A stretch of DNA of 64,000 bases from JBHGXV01 sp041920505. GTDB taxonomy: Bacteria; Bacillota; Bacilli; Brevibacillales; Brevibacillaceae. Both the position numbers and the translations under genes were made by a program. Shown in pieces: positions 34,090 to 43,197 of this stretch. Each line of letters opens with the position of its first letter. Position 1 is the stretch's first letter. The stretch lies in assembly GCA_041920505.1 (NCBI GenBank), contig JBHGXV010000048.1:1-64000 (forward strand). Reading direction: 5' to 3'. The notes under the pieces were generated by a model. The model searched no databases and was not told where the DNA came from. It worked only from the letters and a program-made list of their open reading frames with translations.

Positions 34090-34154
34090 AGCCCATTCGT
34101 CACAGATAGAGAAAAAGTCATGGAAAACAGAGAGGATAGGATCGAGGAGGAAAC

Positions 34155-36776
34155 ATGAAAGGGATGTTCAATCGTGTTGTCCGACGAGTGATGGGAGTCG
34201 GTATGACACTGGTGTTGTTGGTTGCTTCCCAGGTCGCTGTTGCCCAGTCGGCTACCGCTGTGCCCACTGCCGCTCGGACCGGACAGCAGGCAGTGTCTGC
34301 GGAGGAGAAACCTGTGGCGTTTGTTGACATCAAGGGGAGTTACGCGGAAGCGGCGATCAATCGACTGGCTGCTTTGCGCATTCTCAATGGCTCCGGGGAA
34401 GATGTGCCCCGTTTTTACCCCGGGCAGCCGATTACCCGCCGGGACTTCGCTGTCCTTATGACCAAAGCGGCGGGATTGCAGCCAAACGATCAGTCTGTTG
34501 TGCCGTATGACGATGTGCCCACGGGCAGTCAGGCGGCGGTGTACGTCGGGACCATGGTGCGGGCCGGGCTGATCCAGGGGAGAACGGATGGCCGGTTCGG
34601 GGCTGACCAGCCGTTGACCCGGCAGGATTTGGCCGTCATTCTCCAGCGGTTGCTGGCGATTGCCGGTGAGGGGGATCAGCCGGATCGCCAGGTGGCCCAG
34701 TACAAGGACGAGGAGCGGATCGCCGACTATGCGCGGCAGGCGGTATACGCGGTGGCGGCAAAAGGATGGATGACGGGAGAGTACGGCCTGTTTCAGCCCT
34801 ACCGCTACGTGACTCGGGCAGACGCCGCTATCGTAGCCGAACGGATTGTGCAGGACCGCATCCAAAAAGCCGAGAAATACGGGTTCCAGTTGGACCGGGA
34901 CAAGCTGGTGGTGGTTGCGGGAACCAGCGAGCGGATTCGGGTGACAGGCAAGGACGGAGCCTCCTTGCCGTTTTCCCCGGTGTTTGGCTTTGACCGCCCC
35001 GATCTGGGACAGGTGCTTGCGGACGGTACGTTTGTCGCCGGACCGTATCCCGGGAGCGGCCAGTTGACCGTATCCATCGGGTACAACATGCTGACGCTCC
35101 CGGTGGAGATTACAGCAGACGGTACCCCGACAGGAGAAGAGGAGGACAGTGCGCAGACGCCGCCGCCCTTAGCGGAGGAGGATAGTGCGCAGACGCCACC
35201 GCCTTCAGCCGAGCAGAACAACCCGTATCCGTTGATCAACTTCGCAACAGGAAGTCACATTTCCGTGAAAACGACCGGGCCGGAAGATCCCGATTTCCGC
35301 CGTCTGGAAAAAAATTACCCCGGACCGGTGGGCGGCGTCGTTGCCGATTCGGACGCGTGGACCGGCTACAATCGGCAGTTTGGCCGGGAAATCACCTTGG
35401 ATCTGGACGGAGTCAAGCCGATTGAACAAGTACGGATGACGTTTCTTCAGGATCGCAAGATGGGAGTTTTCCTGCCTCCCCGCATGGAAGTGGAGGTGTC
35501 CCGGGACGGGAAGACCTGGTATTACGCCGGGGCCGCGACCCACAACGTGCCGATTTCCGATGAATCATCGACGGTGCGGACGCTGACGGTGACGGTTCCT
35601 CCGACCGACGCCCGCTACGTGCGCGTCCGTTTCCCGGTGAAGGTCTGGGTGTTTGCCCGCCAGTTGCAGGTGTGGGGAAGCGCTGAACCGACTGACTCGT
35701 CGGCGCTGGTGTGGTTCGCGCCGGCCAAACAAGGGGTGACGATTGCCGACAAAAAAGCGGGTGAGCGGATGGAAAATCTGTTGCTCGCCTACTCCGGCAG
35801 TTACGGTGAACGCGGGGAGTGGAAAGTCGATGATTTCCGGCCGTTGGTCGGTTACATCGATCCGCAGGGCAGGCTGGCCGACCGGATGTTTGACAGCATT
35901 CTGTTTTTGCCGTATCCCAACCTTCCGGCCACCAAGGACGATTGGCTCCGCTACCTCAATAACCTGTTCCAGCCCGGCAGGCAGTTGGACGCGCTGAACC
36001 AGGCGATGATGGAGTACAACAAGAAACGAGGCTCGATTCTGGAGTCGCCGACGACGGAAAACGTCGTGCTGACGATTCCGTACCCGGATCCCCAACAGGG
36101 GTATTTCGGCCGCTTGGAGTCCAATCAGGACCCGCTTACGTTCCGCGCGGCCGACGTTGGCGAAGATCGGGCGTTCGCCTATCGGAAACAGGCGGTGGAG
36201 TGGTATTTCCAACAACTGATCGAACGCTGGAACAAGGCGAACTATCGTTATCTGCGCCTGGAGGGCATCTACTGGTTCCACGAGCTGGTGGATGAAACGG
36301 CTCCGAAAGAGCGGCAACTGATTTGGGAGACGGCGGAGATGGTGCATGAACAGGCTCTGCGTTTCTACTGGATTCCTTATTACGAAGCGCCGGGTTACAC
36401 GGAGTGGAAGTCGCTTGGATTCGACTATGCGTTCGTCCAGCCCAACTTTTACGGGGACAAGGAGATTCCGGTCGACCGGATCGAGGTGACGCTGGCGATC
36501 GCCAACAAGTACGGCATGGGCATCGAGGTGGAAGGCGACGAGCGAATGGTGCGCGATCTGCGCTTTTACCGAACGTATTACAACCAACTGATCGCCGGGC
36601 ACAAGCTCGGGATCGACACCAACAAGGTTCACGCCTACTATTACGGATCGAAGAGTTTGCTGGAGGCCTTCGCCAGCAAGGACGCGCAAGGCCGGGCGAT
36701 TTACGACGACACGTACAGGTGGATGCGCAGCCGCTTCTCGATAAACGAATATCTGTCGCCGCTGGTCACGCCCTGA
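34155..36776 (+). CDS. SLH-domain surface protein with DUF4855
   Basis: 873 residues. Signal peptide (residues 1-31, GMTLVLLVASQVAVAQSA), then three SLH repeats to about residue 235: FVDIKGSYAEAAINRLAALR, YDDVPTGSQAAVYVGTMVRA and YKDEERIADYARQAVYAVAA, each with an ITRRDFA/LTRQDLA/VTRADAA-type ending. An Ig-like part, a Pro/Glu linker with a 12-residue tandem repeat (EEDSAQTPPP), and a DUF4855 domain from about 360 to the end (YVRVRFPVKVWVFARQLQVW, YYEAPGYTEWKSLGFDYAFV) follow. The SLH repeats anchor it to pyruvylated secondary cell-wall polymer. DUF4855 has no proven activity. ATG 34155 follows gaggagg. Confidence 0.9.
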   Translation: MKGMFNRVVRRVMGVGMTLVLLVASQVAVAQSATAVPTAARTGQQAVSAEEKPVAFVDIKGSYAEAAINRLAALRILNGSGEDVPRFYPGQPITRRDFAVLMTKAAGLQPNDQSVVPYDDVPTGSQAAVYVGTMVRAGLIQGRTDGRFGADQPLTRQDLAVILQRLLAIAGEGDQPDRQVAQYKDEERIADYARQAVYAVAAKGWMTGEYGLFQPYRYVTRADAAIVAERIVQDRIQKAEKYGFQLDRDKLVVVAGTSERIRVTGKDGASLPFSPVFGFDRPDLGQVLADGTFVAGPYPGSGQLTVSIGYNMLTLPVEITADGTPTGEEEDSAQTPPPLAEEDSAQTPPPSAEQNNPYPLINFATGSHISVKTTGPEDPDFRRLEKNYPGPVGGVVADSDAWTGYNRQFGREITLDLDGVKPIEQVRMTFLQDRKMGVFLPPRMEVEVSRDGKTWYYAGAATHNVPISDESSTVRTLTVTVPPTDARYVRVRFPVKVWVFARQLQVWGSAEPTDSSALVWFAPAKQGVTIADKKAGERMENLLLAYSGSYGERGEWKVDDFRPLVGYIDPQGRLADRMFDSILFLPYPNLPATKDDWLRYLNNLFQPGRQLDALNQAMMEYNKKRGSILESPTTENVVLTIPYPDPQQGYFGRLESNQDPLTFRAADVGEDRAFAYRKQAVEWYFQQLIERWNKANYRYLRLEGIYWFHELVDETAPKERQLIWETAEMVHEQALRFYWIPYYEAPGYTEWKSLGFDYAFVQPNFYGDKEIPVDRIEVTLAIANKYGMGIEVEGDERMVRDLRFYRTYYNQLIAGHKLGIDTNKVHAYYYGSKSLLEAFASKDAQGRAIYDDTYRWMRSRFSINEYLSPLVTP
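35139..35210 (+). repeat. 36-base tandem duplication in the linker
   Basis: Two adjacent 36-base units (35139-35174 and 35175-35210), differing at only a few bases, encode EEDSAQTPPP(L/S)A twice. A recent in-frame slippage product that lengthens the linker between the SLH part and DUF4855. Confidence 0.85.
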
Positions 36777-36810
36777 CGATACGGACAGGGCGTGACCGCC
36801 GGGGAAAACG

Positions 36811-36855
36811 AAAAAGACGTCTGTTTCCCGTACCAACGGAAACAGACGTCTTTTT
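36811..36855. terminator. Bidirectional terminator
   Basis: aaaaagacgtctgtttcc (36811-36828) and its exact complement (36838-36855) end in A5 and T5. It serves both the SLH gene and the convergent MFS gene. A further GC-rich stem (ggtcacgccctg / cagggcgtgacc) overlaps the SLH stop. Confidence 0.92.
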
Positions 36856-36856
36856 C

Positions 36857-38149
36857 TTAGACGCACTCCGGATTGTTGCCGCCCGCCACGTGGCTTTTCC
36901 GCGGTTGTTCCCCGAACTGCGGCGGCAGACGGCGAAACATCCAGGCGTAGATGAGCACGCTTGTGAGCGAACAGAGGAGAATGACGCCAAACACGCCTGT
37001 GGGCGGTAGCCAGTGGGAGAGGCCGATCGCCAGCGGCGCGAGGAAGCGGCCGACGGAAAACTGCAGCGTCGACGCCCCCATGTACTGGCCGCGCATTTCC
37101 TCCGGCGCATACTTGCTGACGAAGCTTTGCACCACAGGAGTACGGATCAGTTCGGCAAACGTAAACAGCGCCACGCAGCCGAACAACAGCCAGACATGGG
37201 TCGTACAGCCGATGGCGAAAAACGACAGTCCGTACAGCGCCGACGACAGGATCAGCAAGTCCCGGTCGCGCCAGTGGGAAAACCACCTGGTGACCGCCAT
37301 GGTGAACAGGACGACCAACAGGCCGTTGAGACCGACCATCCAGCCGAACACCTCGGTGCCGCCAATGGAAAACGACCAGTCCCCCCAGGAGAAAAGTGGC
37401 TGCACGGGAACATATTCCTTGACGTACACGCCCATGTACAGATCCAATTGCAAGTAGACCGTCGCGGTCAAAATCCCGGACACGATGTAGAGAGCAAAAG
37501 TCTTGTCGCGAAAAATCAACGAATAACTCTTCCATTGTTCCAGAAGCAGGTTTGTTTGCTTTTCCGCGCGGTTAGCGGCTTTGGCCGACTCCGGCACGGT
37601 TTCGCGGATCAGGAGGAACAACGCGATCAAATAAGCCAGGCTGATCAGCGTACAGGCGAGCATCAATTGCGGACGGTAGTGGACGAAAAAGATTGAGCCG
37701 AGCACGGGACCGATGACGACGCCGACGTTCAACGCGGTGTAAAAGGCCGCAAATACGCCTCGCCGCTCCTCTTCGGGTGTCAGGTCGGCCACCATGGCCT
37801 GACTGGCCGGCCAGTAAATCGAGCTGGCAAGTGTCAAGCCGATAAACGCGAAATAGTCTATCCACGGCGAACCCGAAAAGGTGAACAGCAAGAACATCGC
37901 GCACTCCAATGCGGTGGCAAACAACATCGCCGGTCGTCGGCCGAACCGGTCAGACAACTGGCCGCCGATGAGGCTGGTGAAAACACCCAAAAGCGGCGGA
38001 ATCGTCAACAGCATGCCTGCCCATTCCTTGCCGAACACGTCAGTAAAATACAGGGCCATGAACGGGAAGAACATCCAGAAAAACGTATGGAAAATCGTCT
38101 CGCCGATCAGACGCACTTTGAGGTTCAGATCCCAGGAACGCCAATTCAC
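36857..38149 (-). CDS. MFS transporter, probable drug or metabolite exporter
   Basis: 430 residues, 12 helices. N-terminal FHTFFWMFFPFMALYFTDVF and the loop motif GGQLSDRFGRRPAMLFATAL (major facilitator motif A); GVVIGPVLGSIFFVHYRPQL carries motif C of antiporters. Substrate unknown. The start is GTG 38149, after gggagg. It is preceded by an unusually long leader with a tiny ORF and a strong terminator on the same strand, which suggests inducible expression, as for several antibiotic-resistance exporters. Confidence 0.88.
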   Translation of the reverse strand: MNWRSWDLNLKVRLIGETIFHTFFWMFFPFMALYFTDVFGKEWAGMLLTIPPLLGVFTSLIGGQLSDRFGRRPAMLFATALECAMFLLFTFSGSPWIDYFAFIGLTLASSIYWPASQAMVADLTPEEERRGVFAAFYTALNVGVVIGPVLGSIFFVHYRPQLMLACTLISLAYLIALFLLIRETVPESAKAANRAEKQTNLLLEQWKSYSLIFRDKTFALYIVSGILTATVYLQLDLYMGVYVKEYVPVQPLFSWGDWSFSIGGTEVFGWMVGLNGLLVVLFTMAVTRWFSHWRDRDLLILSSALYGLSFFAIGCTTHVWLLFGCVALFTFAELIRTPVVQSFVSKYAPEEMRGQYMGASTLQFSVGRFLAPLAIGLSHWLPPTGVFGVILLCSLTSVLIYAWMFRRLPPQFGEQPRKSHVAGGNNPECV

Positions 38150-38236
38150 TTCGGTTTCCTCCCATCTTGTTGAGGTATATATGTTGTCCGCCCGCAGGAT
38201 GACAGTCCGATCAGAGTCCGAGCGGTTCCCATGGGG

Positions 38237-38290
38237 AATAAAAAACGCGAACGGCGGCGATCTGGCGTTTCCAAATCGGTTCCGTTCGCG
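38237..38290 (-). terminator. Terminator inside the MFS gene leader
   Basis: On the minus strand, cgcgaacgg / ccgttcgcg (38282-38290 with 38246-38254) encloses a second stem cgatttgg / ccagatcg, and is followed by tttttt. It ends 88 bases before the MFS start, where it would block read-through. Confidence 0.85.
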
Positions 38291-38631
38291 CTATCGTGCG
38301 ATGGCGCCACGACCGCCTGACAGGTAAGGTATACGGGCGGCCGGAAACAGGCGCTGAAAAAAGAAAGGCGAAAGTGTACGGCACCATCGGCGCCGAAGCG
38401 AAGCAGTCGCCTCCACAGCACGCGCATATGGAAACGGAAGCGGATCTGGCATCCTGCAGTTCAACAGATATGACAGGTTTTTCAAGGGCACGATGGGTAC
38501 CCTCGAAGGGGCCCATCACATCATCGAAACCACAGTGATTGCCATTGATCAACACTCCCGTTTGGTTTGTTTTGGTAATGACTGATGACTTAAGCATACG
38601 TCAAGCCCGGAAGAAAATGCAAGAAATTTTT
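38291..38631 (-). other. Long 5' leader region of the MFS gene
   Basis: About 340 bases between selD and the leader terminator. A nine-codon ORF (38516-38545) is the only translated element proposed. Several smaller stems are possible (for example gtaccc / gggtac near 38497). No tRNA (including tRNA-Sec) or known riboswitch was recognised. Confidence 0.45.
38516..38545 (-). CDS. Putative leader peptide of the MFS exporter gene
   Basis: ATG at 38545, nine codons, MAITVVSMM, stop TGA at 38516-38518. The sequence gggag lies 9 bases before the ATG. It stands about 230 bases ahead of the leader terminator on the same strand. The arrangement suggests attenuation by a stalled ribosome; short length keeps confidence low. 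Confidence 0.4.
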   Translation of the reverse strand: MAITVVSMM

Positions 38632-39681
38632 TTAAAGGACAACAATTTTTCCCGGATGGTCGGCTACGACATCTGCGATGATGCGCGCCCAGGAGACCCC
38701 GTTTTGATGCAGCGTCGCAAGCAGGCCTTCCGCCTGTTCCGCCGGCAGGCTGATCAAAAGACCGCCCGAGGTCACCGCATCGCACAGGATCAGCCGGTCA
38801 ATCTCGTCCATCCCTTCGGGGAACGAAGCCCGGTCGCCTACCCATCTGGCGTTGGATTTGCTGCCGCCGGGGATTATGCCCTGCTCCGCCAGCTTACGGG
38901 TACCCGGCAGGACGGGCACGGCATTCGATCTGATGCGGATGCCGACACGGCTGCCTTCGGCCATCTCCAGCGCGTGTCCCAGCAAGCCGAATCCGGTGAC
39001 GTCGGTGCACGCATGTACCGGGAAATCGGCCATGCATTCGGCGGCCCGTTTGTTCAGCGTCGCCATGATCCCCATCACCGTCTCGGTCTCTTCGGGGGAC
39101 AGCGCATCCCGTTTGATGCCGGTCGTCTGGATGCCGATGCCGATCGGCTTGGTGAGGATCAGCGCATCACCCGGTTTCGCGCCGCTGTTGGTCAGGACGC
39201 GCTGGGGGTGGACGGTGCCGGTCACGGACAGGCCGAATTTCGGTTCGGGATCGTCGATCGAGTGGCCGCCGACGAGAATCGCGCCCGCCTCCGCCACCTT
39301 GTCCGCGGCGCCCCGCAGAATGTCGGTCAGAATCGCCGGGTCCAGCTTGGTGATCGGAAAGCCGACGATGTTAAGCGCCGTGAGCGGCCGGCCGCCCATC
39401 GCGAACACATCGCTCAGCGCGTTGGCGGCAGCGATTTGGCCAAACATGTACGGGTCGTCTACAATAGGAGTGAAAAAATCGAGCGTTTGCACGAGCGCGA
39501 TGTCGTCGGTCAGTTGGTAGACGCCGGCGTCGTCGGAGGTCTCCAGACCGACCAGCAGGCGCGGATCGCGCGTTTGTGCCTGAGGCAGCGATTTCAGCAC
39601 GGAAGACAGGGCGTCGGGACTGATCTTGCAGCCGCAGCCTCCTTTGCTTGTCAGTGAGGTCAGTTTGACGGAAGTGGTCAT
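38632..39681 (-). CDS. selD: selenide, water dikinase (selenophosphate synthetase)
   Basis: 349 residues; makes selenophosphate from selenide and ATP. Catalytic loop LTSKGGCGCKISPDAL has Cys (not selenocysteine) at the active position (Cys16) plus Lys19. Other signatures: TSDDAGVYQLTDDIALVQTL, GQIAAANALSDVFAMGGRPL, GAILVGGHSIDDPEPKFGLS and ACTDVTGFGLLGHALEMAEG. Start ATG 39681 is after agggaggag. Diverges from mnmH, the likely user of its product here. Confidence 0.97.
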   Translation of the reverse strand: MTTSVKLTSLTSKGGCGCKISPDALSSVLKSLPQAQTRDPRLLVGLETSDDAGVYQLTDDIALVQTLDFFTPIVDDPYMFGQIAAANALSDVFAMGGRPLTALNIVGFPITKLDPAILTDILRGAADKVAEAGAILVGGHSIDDPEPKFGLSVTGTVHPQRVLTNSGAKPGDALILTKPIGIGIQTTGIKRDALSPEETETVMGIMATLNKRAAECMADFPVHACTDVTGFGLLGHALEMAEGSRVGIRIRSNAVPVLPGTRKLAEQGIIPGGSKSNARWVGDRASFPEGMDEIDRLILCDAVTSGGLLISLPAEQAEGLLATLHQNGVSWARIIADVVADHPGKIVVL

Positions 39682-39741
39682 GTATACTCCTCCCTTTCTA
39701 TTTCGTGATTCTAGCATATCAAAAATGAAGGTGATGTTTCA

Positions 39742-40818
39742 GTGCGGGAAATCAGCGTGGAAGAGTTGCTTCACAAAGGATACGGCAATCTGATCGACGT
39801 TCGCGCGCCGGGCGAATTTGCCCGCGACACCATACCCGGCGCGGTCAACATCCCCCTGTTCAACGATGCCGAACGGGCACAGGTAGGAATCATGTACAAG
39901 CAACAGGGACAAGCCGCCGCGCAGTGGTTGGGCATGCAGATCGTCTCTCCCAAGATGGAGATGTTGATGCGGGCGATCCGCGAGCGGGCGGAGGAGACAG
40001 GAGAGACGCCGACGATCTTCTGTTGGCGCGGGGGGATGCGCAGCAAGGCGATGGCGACGTTTGCCACGTTCGCCGGCATACCGGTGCAGCGGCTGATTGG
40101 CGGGTATCGCGCCTACCGCCAGCACGTGGTGCGAACGATCGAACCGTACGAGATTGACGTGCCGGTGGTGCTGGTGCACGGTATGACCGGAGTGGGCAAG
40201 ACAGAGTTGTTGCGCCGGTTGGAGGCGCGGGGATTGCCGGTGATCGACCTGGAGCGGATGGCTGGACACCGGGGTTCGGTATTTGGCCATCTCGTCCACG
40301 GCAAGCCGGCCAACCAGAAAATGTTTGACGCCCGCTTGTTTGAAACGCTCCGCCGGCTCAAAGGTGCCCCGTTTGTCCTGATGGAAGCGGAGAGCAAGCG
40401 AATCGGCAACGTAGTGCAGCCCGCCTTTTTGCTGAAGGCAAAAGAAACGGCCACCGACCACCTGTTTGTCACGGCTCCGCTCGACGTGCGCGTGCAGCGG
40501 CTGTACGATCAGTACGTGGCGCCATTCTCCTGGCGGCCCGATTTCCGGGAAAACGTGGCGCAAGCGTTTCAACGGATTGAGCGCCGCATGCCGACCGAGC
40601 AGGCCAAACTGGCCGCTTGCGCCCTGCAGGCAGGCGAATACCATACCGTGATTACTTCGCTGTTGGTTCACTACTACGACCCGCGATACGGCAACAAGCG
40701 GGCGTGCTACGGCGGCACGTTCCACGAGGTGGATGCGACCGATTTGCAGCGGGCGGAAGAGGAGATCGTCCGCCATGTCACACAACGGTTCGGACCATGG
40801 AAAACGGACAGTGAATAA
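39742..40818 (+). CDS. mnmH: tRNA 2-selenouridine synthase
   Basis: 358 residues from GTG 39742, after gaaggtga. An N-terminal rhodanese domain (NLIDVRAPGEFARDTIPGAV, catalytic Cys94 in TIFCWRGGMRSKAM) is fused to a P-loop domain (LVHGMTGVGKTELLRRLEAR, VIDLERMAGHRGSVFGHLVH), as in SelU/MnmH. It uses geranyl-diphosphate and selenophosphate to convert 2-thiouridine to 2-selenouridine at the wobble base of some tRNAs. Divergent pairing with selD is common. No selA/selB is in the window. Confidence 0.96.
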   Translation: MREISVEELLHKGYGNLIDVRAPGEFARDTIPGAVNIPLFNDAERAQVGIMYKQQGQAAAQWLGMQIVSPKMEMLMRAIRERAEETGETPTIFCWRGGMRSKAMATFATFAGIPVQRLIGGYRAYRQHVVRTIEPYEIDVPVVLVHGMTGVGKTELLRRLEARGLPVIDLERMAGHRGSVFGHLVHGKPANQKMFDARLFETLRRLKGAPFVLMEAESKRIGNVVQPAFLLKAKETATDHLFVTAPLDVRVQRLYDQYVAPFSWRPDFRENVAQAFQRIERRMPTEQAKLAACALQAGEYHTVITSLLVHYYDPRYGNKRACYGGTFHEVDATDLQRAEEEIVRHVTQRFGPWKTDSE

Positions 40819-40920
40819 AAAAATTTTTATCAAATGTGTGCTGATCCTTGTTCGCGTGTGCTACAATACGGAAGACAGGGTTGTGAGAATGATCTGAAAA
40901 CAAAAAGGGGGAAATCGTCC

Positions 40921-42033
40921 ATGCTGGATCCGCGCATTGTGAAACTGGCGGAAAATCTGTTGCAACATTCCGTCCGCCTGCGGGAAAAGGAAACGATCAT
41001 GATTGAGGTACGCGGCGAGGGTGACGTGCTCGCCAAGGAATTGGTGAGACAAGCCTACGCCATCGGGGCGTATCCGTACGTCCGTTTCATACACCCGGCG
41101 ATTCAGCGAGAATTGATGATGGGGACGACCGAAGAGCGAACGGCCTACCTGAAGCGTTGGGAAGAGCCGATGTGGAAAGAGATAAAGGCGCTGATCGTGA
41201 TCGCCGGATCGACCAACGCCAGCGAGATGGCGGACGTGCCTGCGGAAAAACGGCGTATCCACAGGCAGGTGATGAAACCGATCGACGATTACGTCACCGC
41301 CAACGTGAAATGGACGCTCCTGAATTATCCGACCCCGGCGCTGGCGCAAAGCGCCAACATGTCCACGGAAGCGTTCGAAGACTTTTATTTCGATGTTTGT
41401 TCGGTCGACTACAAAAAAATGCACGAAGCGTTCCTTCCGCTGAAGGAACTGATGGAACGCACCGATCAGGTACGTCTGGTCGGGCCGGGCACCGATTTGA
41501 CCTTCTCGATCAAAGGCATTCCCAACGTGATCTGCTCCGGGCAGAACAACATTCCGGACGGGGAGATCTTTACCGCGCCGGTACGGGATTCGGTCAACGG
41601 GACGATCACCTTCAATACGCCGACCCAGTACCACGGCACCCGCTTTGAAAACGTCCGGCTGACCTTCAAGGACGGCAAGATCGTCGAGGCGACGTCAAGC
41701 AACACCGCGCGTCTCAACGAAATCCTGGACAGCGACGAAGGAGCCCGCTACATCGGGGAATTCGCCATCGGGGTCAATCCGTACATCCTGCACCCGATGA
41801 ACGACATTTTGTTTGACGAAAAAATCGCCGGCAGTTTCCACTTTACGCCGGGCCAGGCCTATGAAGACGCCGACAACGGCAACCGCAGCACGATTCACTG
41901 GGACATGGTGAACATCCAGCGTCCGGAATACGGCGGCGGCGAAATCTGGTTCGACGGCGTACTCATCCGCAAAGACGGCCTGTTTGTTCACGAGGCCTTG
42001 CTCGGGCTGAATCCGGACCGGTTGCGCTCCTAG
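40921..42033 (+). CDS. M29-family aminopeptidase (AmpS/PepS type)
   Basis: 370 residues, a metal-dependent aminopeptidase of thermophilic-type M29. Landmarks: NLLQHSVRLREKETIMIEVR, GTDLTFSIKGIPNVICSGQN, NIPDGEIFTAPVRDSVNGTI, GEFAIGVNPYILHPMNDILF, DEKIAGSFHFTPGQAYED and STIHWDMVNIQRPEYGGGEI. The Glu, His and Asp metal ligands fall in these stretches. ATG 40921 follows aaagggggaaa. Cytosolic peptide trimming. Single gene; it ends 79 bases before the next one. Confidence 0.94.
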   Translation: MLDPRIVKLAENLLQHSVRLREKETIMIEVRGEGDVLAKELVRQAYAIGAYPYVRFIHPAIQRELMMGTTEERTAYLKRWEEPMWKEIKALIVIAGSTNASEMADVPAEKRRIHRQVMKPIDDYVTANVKWTLLNYPTPALAQSANMSTEAFEDFYFDVCSVDYKKMHEAFLPLKELMERTDQVRLVGPGTDLTFSIKGIPNVICSGQNNIPDGEIFTAPVRDSVNGTITFNTPTQYHGTRFENVRLTFKDGKIVEATSSNTARLNEILDSDEGARYIGEFAIGVNPYILHPMNDILFDEKIAGSFHFTPGQAYEDADNGNRSTIHWDMVNIQRPEYGGGEIWFDGVLIRKDGLFVHEALLGLNPDRLRS

Positions 42034-42112
42034 CCGGACCGCTCACTGGCACGCTCACCTGCTTTTCGTTACAATGAATGAATCACAGGCGCTTCAAGGG
42101 AGGTTCCGTGCC

Positions 42113-43051
42113 GTGCGGAAGTCTTGGCTCGAATACGTCGTCACCCGCGAAGACGAAGGAATGACCGTCGAGCGGATCGTCAGGGAGAAGCTGGCGGTGT
42201 CCGGCAGGATGCTGCAGCGGCTGACCCGCAGCAAAGGCATTCAACTCAACCGTAAGCCCCCCTATCTGAAACGACAGGTGAAAGAAGGGGACCGCATCTC
42301 TGTCCGGATCGCCGACCGGCCGGACGGGAAGGACGCGGCCCCTTTGCCGCTGTCGGCGGCGGAGTGGACGCCTGAGCGGTTGTATGAGGACGAGTGGTTC
42401 GTCGTGGTCAACAAACCGGCCGGGATGATGGTGCACCCGGTGAAGCCGACGCACACGCATACGCTGGTGCACGCCCTGGCGGCGGAATTCCGCCGGAGGG
42501 GGGAACCCGCCGTGCCGCATCCGGTTCACCGGTTGGACAAGGAGACGTCGGGGGCGATACTGCTGGCCAAAAGCGGCTACGCCCATCAATTGGCCGATCG
42601 CATCTTGCGGGAGGATCGGCTGGACCGCCAGTATGTCGCGGTCGTGACCGGGGTGATCGAAGCGGAACAGGGAACGGTGGACGCGCCGATCGGGCGCGAC
42701 CCGCGCCATCCTGCCAGACGGTGCGTCAAAGAGTCGGGAGATTCGGCCATTACCCATTACCGCGTGCTTGCCCGCGACGCTGAGTCGACACTGGTGCGCG
42801 TGTGGCTGGAGACCGGACGAACCCACCAGATTCGCGTACATTTCGCCCACCTCGGCCATCCGCTCGCCGGAGACGGCCTGTACGGAGGAGAGCGGCTCGG
42901 ATGCGCCCGGCTGGCGCTGCATGCCGAGCGGCTCGTGTTTCCTCATCCGCTGAGCAAGGAGACGGTGGATGTGTTCGCGCCGTTTCCCGACGATCTGGCC
43001 GCCCTCATCCGCGAGCGGTACGGATGGGCGTCTGAGCGGATTCAATCATGA
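42113..43051 (+). CDS. RluA-family pseudouridine synthase
   Basis: 312 residues. S4-like N-terminus (MTVERIVREKLAVSGRMLQR), then the catalytic domain with WFVVVNKPAGMMVHPVKPTH, the active-site motif HPVHRLDKETSGAILLAKSG (Asp in HRLDxxTSG), and RVWLETGRTHQIRVHFAHLG. Target RNA uncertain (RluD/YlyB/YhcT/YjbO type). The GTG at 42113 is 9 bases after gggagg; an ATG at 42074 lies upstream of that site and is less likely. Confidence 0.92.
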   Translation: MRKSWLEYVVTREDEGMTVERIVREKLAVSGRMLQRLTRSKGIQLNRKPPYLKRQVKEGDRISVRIADRPDGKDAAPLPLSAAEWTPERLYEDEWFVVVNKPAGMMVHPVKPTHTHTLVHALAAEFRRRGEPAVPHPVHRLDKETSGAILLAKSGYAHQLADRILREDRLDRQYVAVVTGVIEAEQGTVDAPIGRDPRHPARRCVKESGDSAITHYRVLARDAESTLVRVWLETGRTHQIRVHFAHLGHPLAGDGLYGGERLGCARLALHAERLVFPHPLSKETVDVFAPFPDDLAALIRERYGWASERIQS

Positions 43052-43052
43052 C

Positions 43053-43090
43053 AACGCTTCCGTGTAAAACACGGGGGCGTTTTCTTTTTT
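43053..43090 (+). terminator. Terminator after the pseudouridine synthase gene
   Basis: aacgcttccgtgt / acacgggggcgtt (43053-43065 and 43069-43081) with a 3-base loop, followed by ttctttttt. Confidence 0.85.
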
Positions 43091-43112
43091 TAGAAAAAAA
43101 TTTGAAGGATAC

Positions 43113-43186
43113 GCATGCAAGTATTTACATGCAAATTTTGGGGGGATATAATAGGGCGTGTTATGACAGTAAGCACTTGCATGTAT
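43113..43186 (+). promoter_or_regulatory. Promoter of the TetR-RND operon with repeated ATGCAAGT sites
   Basis: TTTACA (43124-43129), 17 bases, TATAAT (43147-43152). The -35 is covered by two copies of catgcaa (43114-43120 and 43128-43134; TTGCATG on the other strand), 14 bases apart. A third copy, TTGCATGTA (43177-43185), is in the opposite orientation and lies just before the TetR start. Likely autoregulatory operator sites. Confidence 0.7.
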
Positions 43187-43197
43187 GGAGGAAGAAG

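Noticed and set aside
38150..38631. tRNA-Sec gene next to selD
   Set aside because: No cloverleaf with a long extra arm and no CCA-type end could be found in either strand.
39630..39640. Selenocysteine in SelD
   Set aside because: The active position reads a Cys codon within GGCGCK; there is no in-frame TGA.
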